DNA of 6,537 nucleotides from the NCBI GenBank assembly GCA_964591255.1, contig CAZQAA010000203.1, positions 1 through 6,537 on the forward strand, written 5' to 3'. This DNA comes from CAZQAA01 sp964591255 (GTDB taxonomy: Bacteria; Desulfobacterota; DSM-4660; Desulfatiglandales; Desulfatiglandaceae). Position 1 is the stretch's first letter; the number at the start of each line of letters is the position of its first letter. Positions 3,810 to 6,537 of this stretch are shown one piece after another. Below the pieces are notes generated by a model that searched no databases, was not told the DNA's origin, and worked only from the letters and a program-made list of their open reading frames with translations. The position numbers were made by a program, and so were the translations under genes.

Positions 3810-6485
3810 ATGGGGCAAGAAACAGTCTACCTGATAGACGGCAGTTCATACATTCACAGGGCCTACCATGCAATAAGAAATCTCTCCAACTCTAAGGGCC
3901 TTCCTACCAACGCAGCGTTTGGTTTCACCAAAATGATTTTAAGGCTTATTTCCGATAAGATGCCGGAATATCTCGCCATTATTTTTGATGCAAAAGGTCC
4001 GACTTTTAGACACAAAATCTATCCTGATTACAAGGCGAATCGTCCTCCCATGCCAGATGACTTAGTTGTGCAGATCCCTATGATAAAGTCTATCGTAAAG
4101 CATCTAAATATAGGGGCATGGGAAAAAGAAGGATATGAAGCCGATGATATTATAGGGACCATGACCAGAATATGTGAAGAGCATGGTTTTCGTGTGGTCG
4201 TGGTTACAGGGGATAAAGATTTTCGCCAACTCATTACTCCCAGAGTATTAATGTGGGATACAATGAAAGACGCGATAACGGATTATATAACTTTAAAAAA
4301 TACCTACGGTTTTGAGCCGGTACAATTTATTGATATGATGGCTCTTACTGGTGATACTTCCGATAACATCCCGGGAATTCCCGGCATTGGTGATAAGACT
4401 GCCGCAGCATTAATCAGGGAATTTGGTTCTCTTGAAAACATCTTTGCCCATCTGAATGAGATAAAACGAGAAAAAATCAGGGATAATCTTGAAAAATTTC
4501 AAGATAGGGCCTTTTTGAGTAAAAAACTTGTGACTATTGATAGGTTTGTGCCTATTGGACTGGACTTTATCCAGCTCAAAAGGGGAAAACCAGATAATAG
4601 TTGCCTTACGGAAATATTTAAGGATTTGGAATTCATAGGATTGTTGGATCTGTTTACCACACGCCAGGAAATACCGGGAGATTATAGGTTGTGTGTTTCA
4701 AGGGATGACGTACTTGATATTATCAGACAGATAGAAAAAGCAGGAATGGTATCGGTCGATACTGAAACTACAAGCAAGGATCCCCTCCGGGCCAAATTGG
4801 TGGGGATATCCCTTTCTTGCAAGGAGGGTGAGGCATACTATTTGCCTTTTGCACATAGTTATCTGGGCGTTCCTCCCCAGCTTAACTGGATGGAGGTTCG
4901 CACCGATTTAAAAAAGATATTAGAAGATGAGAATATTCTTAAGATAGGTCAGAATATAAAATATGATGCTAAAGTATTGAAATTACATGGTGTTGAACTG
5001 AAGGGGATATATTTTGACACTATGATTGCTTCTTATGTCATTAATCCAGGTATGCGACAGCATAACCTTGATTATCTTGCACAGTACTATCTAAACCATA
5101 AGATGATTACCTACCGGGAAGTTACAGGGTCAGGTAAAAATGCGTGCCTTTTTTCCGAGGTGGAAGTGGAAAAGGCAATGGCATATTCATGTGAGGATGC
5201 CGATATTACTTTGAGGCTTATGCGTGTCCTGGAGGAAAAGCTGAAATCTGACAAGAATGAATCCCTTTTTTATGACCTTGAGATGAAAGTGTTGCCTGTC
5301 CTGATGGATATGGAATTGACAGGGATAAAAATTGATACTACCTTTTTTGAAAATATGTCCGCCCGTTTCACAGAGCAATTAAGGGGCATAGAGTCAGAGA
5401 TTTTTGATGAGGCGGGTATGGAATTTAATATAAATTCTTCTCAGCAGTTAGGCTTTGTACTATTCGAAAAACTTGGGTTGCCTATCCAAAAAAAGACCCT
5501 TAAGACTAAAAAATATTCCACGGATGTAAGGGTCCTTAAAAAGCTTTGTGCTTTTTCCAGCAAGGTCCCTAGATTGATCCTTCGCTATAGGACACTTTCA
5601 AAGCTCAAATCGACTTATCTTGATGCTCTGATAAGACTGGTAAATCCTTCTACCGGCAGATTGCACACATCCTATAACCAGACGGTTACGGCAACAGGAA
5701 GACTTAGCAGTAGCGATCCAAATCTCCAGAATATACCTGTCAGAAGTGAAGAGGGAAGAGAAATAAGAAAAGGTTTTATAGCCGAGAAAGGACACTATCT
5801 GGTCTCGGCTGACTACAGTCAGGTGGAGCTTCGCGTGCTTGCCCATTATTCAAAGGATAGTGCCTTTGTAGAGGCATTCAAGAAAAATGAAGACATTCAC
5901 TCCCGGACAGCATCTGAGATATTAAATAGCAGCGGCGGCAATGTAACTCCGGAAATGAGACGTATTGCCAAGGCAATTAACTTTGGAATCATATACGGTA
6001 TGGGTCCCCGCAGACTGAGTGAGGAACTGGAGATTGATCAAAAGACAGCTAAGCAGTATATAGATGCCTATTATGCCAGGTACAAAGGGATTTCCGAATA
6101 CAGGGAAGAGGTTATCCGGAAAGCAAGGAAAGACGGTTATGTTACGACACTCTTTAACAGGAGGCGTTATCTGCCCGATATTCAAAGCAGCAACAGCAGA
6201 CTCCGTTCCGAAGCCGAGCGTATGGCGGTTAATACCCCCATTCAGGGCACGGCAGCCGATTTAATCAAAAAGGCCATGATTAATATCCATAACCGCCTAA
6301 CTAGTGATGGTTTTAATACGAGGATGCTTCTCCAGGTCCATGACGAGTTGGTCTTTGAGGTGCCGGAAAAAGAGATTGATACGGTTGTGCCAATGATAAA
6401 AAAGGAAATGGAAGGGGTATATCCCTTAATCGTACCTCTTAGAGTTGACATAGGTAAGGGTAGAAACTGGGATGAAGCTCACTAA
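3810..6485 (+). CDS. polA: DNA polymerase I, with 5' nuclease and 3'-5' exonuclease domains
   Basis: PolA fills repair gaps and removes Okazaki RNA primers in the cytoplasm. The protein has 891 residues (E. coli: 928) and all three domains look active. The 5' nuclease (about 1-285) keeps its acidic cluster: D10 in LIDGSS, D60, D112-D113 in EADD, D135 and D137 in TGDKD, D182 and D185 in GDTSD, then the helix-hairpin-helix IPGIPGIGDKTA. The 3'-5' exonuclease (about 295-480) has D317 and E319 (DTET), D386 (QNIKYD), Y459 and D463 (YSCEDAD), so proofreading should work. The polymerase (about 490-891) has motif A D668 (DYSQVELR), motif B R717, K721, F725 and Y729 (RRIAKAINFGIIYG; Phe as in E. coli F762), and motif C H844-D845-E846 (QVHDELVFE). 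It ends NWDEAH, like E. coli. ATG 3810 is the only plausible start, since an in-frame TAG lies at 3792-3794. There is no Shine-Dalgarno sequence. Confidence 0.98.
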   Translation: MGQETVYLIDGSSYIHRAYHAIRNLSNSKGLPTNAAFGFTKMILRLISDKMPEYLAIIFDAKGPTFRHKIYPDYKANRPPMPDDLVVQIPMIKSIVKHLNIGAWEKEGYEADDIIGTMTRICEEHGFRVVVVTGDKDFRQLITPRVLMWDTMKDAITDYITLKNTYGFEPVQFIDMMALTGDTSDNIPGIPGIGDKTAAALIREFGSLENIFAHLNEIKREKIRDNLEKFQDRAFLSKKLVTIDRFVPIGLDFIQLKRGKPDNSCLTEIFKDLEFIGLLDLFTTRQEIPGDYRLCVSRDDVLDIIRQIEKAGMVSVDTETTSKDPLRAKLVGISLSCKEGEAYYLPFAHSYLGVPPQLNWMEVRTDLKKILEDENILKIGQNIKYDAKVLKLHGVELKGIYFDTMIASYVINPGMRQHNLDYLAQYYLNHKMITYREVTGSGKNACLFSEVEVEKAMAYSCEDADITLRLMRVLEEKLKSDKNESLFYDLEMKVLPVLMDMELTGIKIDTTFFENMSARFTEQLRGIESEIFDEAGMEFNINSSQQLGFVLFEKLGLPIQKKTLKTKKYSTDVRVLKKLCAFSSKVPRLILRYRTLSKLKSTYLDALIRLVNPSTGRLHTSYNQTVTATGRLSSSDPNLQNIPVRSEEGREIRKGFIAEKGHYLVSADYSQVELRVLAHYSKDSAFVEAFKKNEDIHSRTASEILNSSGGNVTPEMRRIAKAINFGIIYGMGPRRLSEELEIDQKTAKQYIDAYYARYKGISEYREEVIRKARKDGYVTTLFNRRRYLPDIQSSNSRLRSEAERMAVNTPIQGTAADLIKKAMINIHNRLTSDGFNTRMLLQVHDELVFEVPEKEIDTVVPMIKKEMEGVYPLIVPLRVDIGKGRNWDEAH

Positions 6486-6537
6486 TCTTATTTCTATCGG
6501 TTTGATATATTGATTCCATATGCATCGAACTTATTAC
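6486..6537. other. Tail of window after polA, no supportable feature
   Basis: 52 nt of AT-rich sequence follow the polA stop. I see no hairpin with a T run and no start of a further gene, so any polA terminator or next gene lies beyond the window. Confidence 0.6.

Noticed and set aside
3802..3834. ATG 3802 overlapping the TATAAT box as a start
   Set aside because: It is out of frame with polA and closes after ten codons.
1..6537. Mobile element, CRISPR array, tRNA, toxin-antitoxin or defence genes
   Set aside because: Almost the whole window is covered by recognisable core genes, and the gaps show no repeat arrays, transposase fragments or cloverleaf-like sequence.

Overview
The window is ordinary housekeeping chromosome from a Gram-negative bacterium with moderately low GC (by eye in the low 40s percent). 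All genes lie on the + strand. Order: the 3' part of atpD, then atpC, a small ZapB-like coiled-coil gene, zapA, a probable 6S RNA, rny (RNase Y) and polA. RNase Y together with ZapA, a 6S RNA placed after zapA, and a PolA with an intact proofreading site fits a deltaproteobacterial-grade (Desulfobacterota-like) or related lineage. The assignment is inferred from gene content and cannot be fixed further from the sequence alone.

Layout. 1-1085 is the tail of an F1Fo ATP synthase operon (beta and epsilon subunits, 9 nt apart), closed by a clear intrinsic terminator at 1118-1148. A new transcription unit starts just after it, with a plausible sigma70-type promoter at 1150-1177. It carries a 78-codon ZapB/TIGR02449-like coiled-coil gene (1283-1519) and zapA (best start TTG 1536), so it looks like a Z-ring accessory pair. 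The 348-nt stretch without a protein gene, 1818-2165, is not empty. It holds a promoter-like element, a long imperfect hairpin with a central bubble that I read as 6S RNA (about 1866-2030), a probable terminator ending in a T tract (2057-2064), and the rny leader. rny (2166-3728) encodes a full 520-residue RNase Y. After 81 nt comes polA (3810-6485), a full three-domain DNA polymerase I. Positions 6486-6537 show no supportable feature.

How the genes relate. ATP synthesis, Z-ring assembly, global RNA polymerase control (6S RNA), mRNA turnover and DNA repair sit side by side as neighbouring core units rather than one pathway. I see no mobile element, CRISPR array, tRNA, rRNA, toxin module or defence system, and no new multi-gene system.

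Points most worth a second look: the 6S RNA, supported by hand-drawn pairing; a perfect TATAAT box whose expected start site falls exactly on the A of the polA ATG, suggesting a leaderless polA mRNA; a small palindrome inside that promoter; the sharing of one strand between the 6S closing stem and the downstream terminator; and the non-ATG start of zapA.
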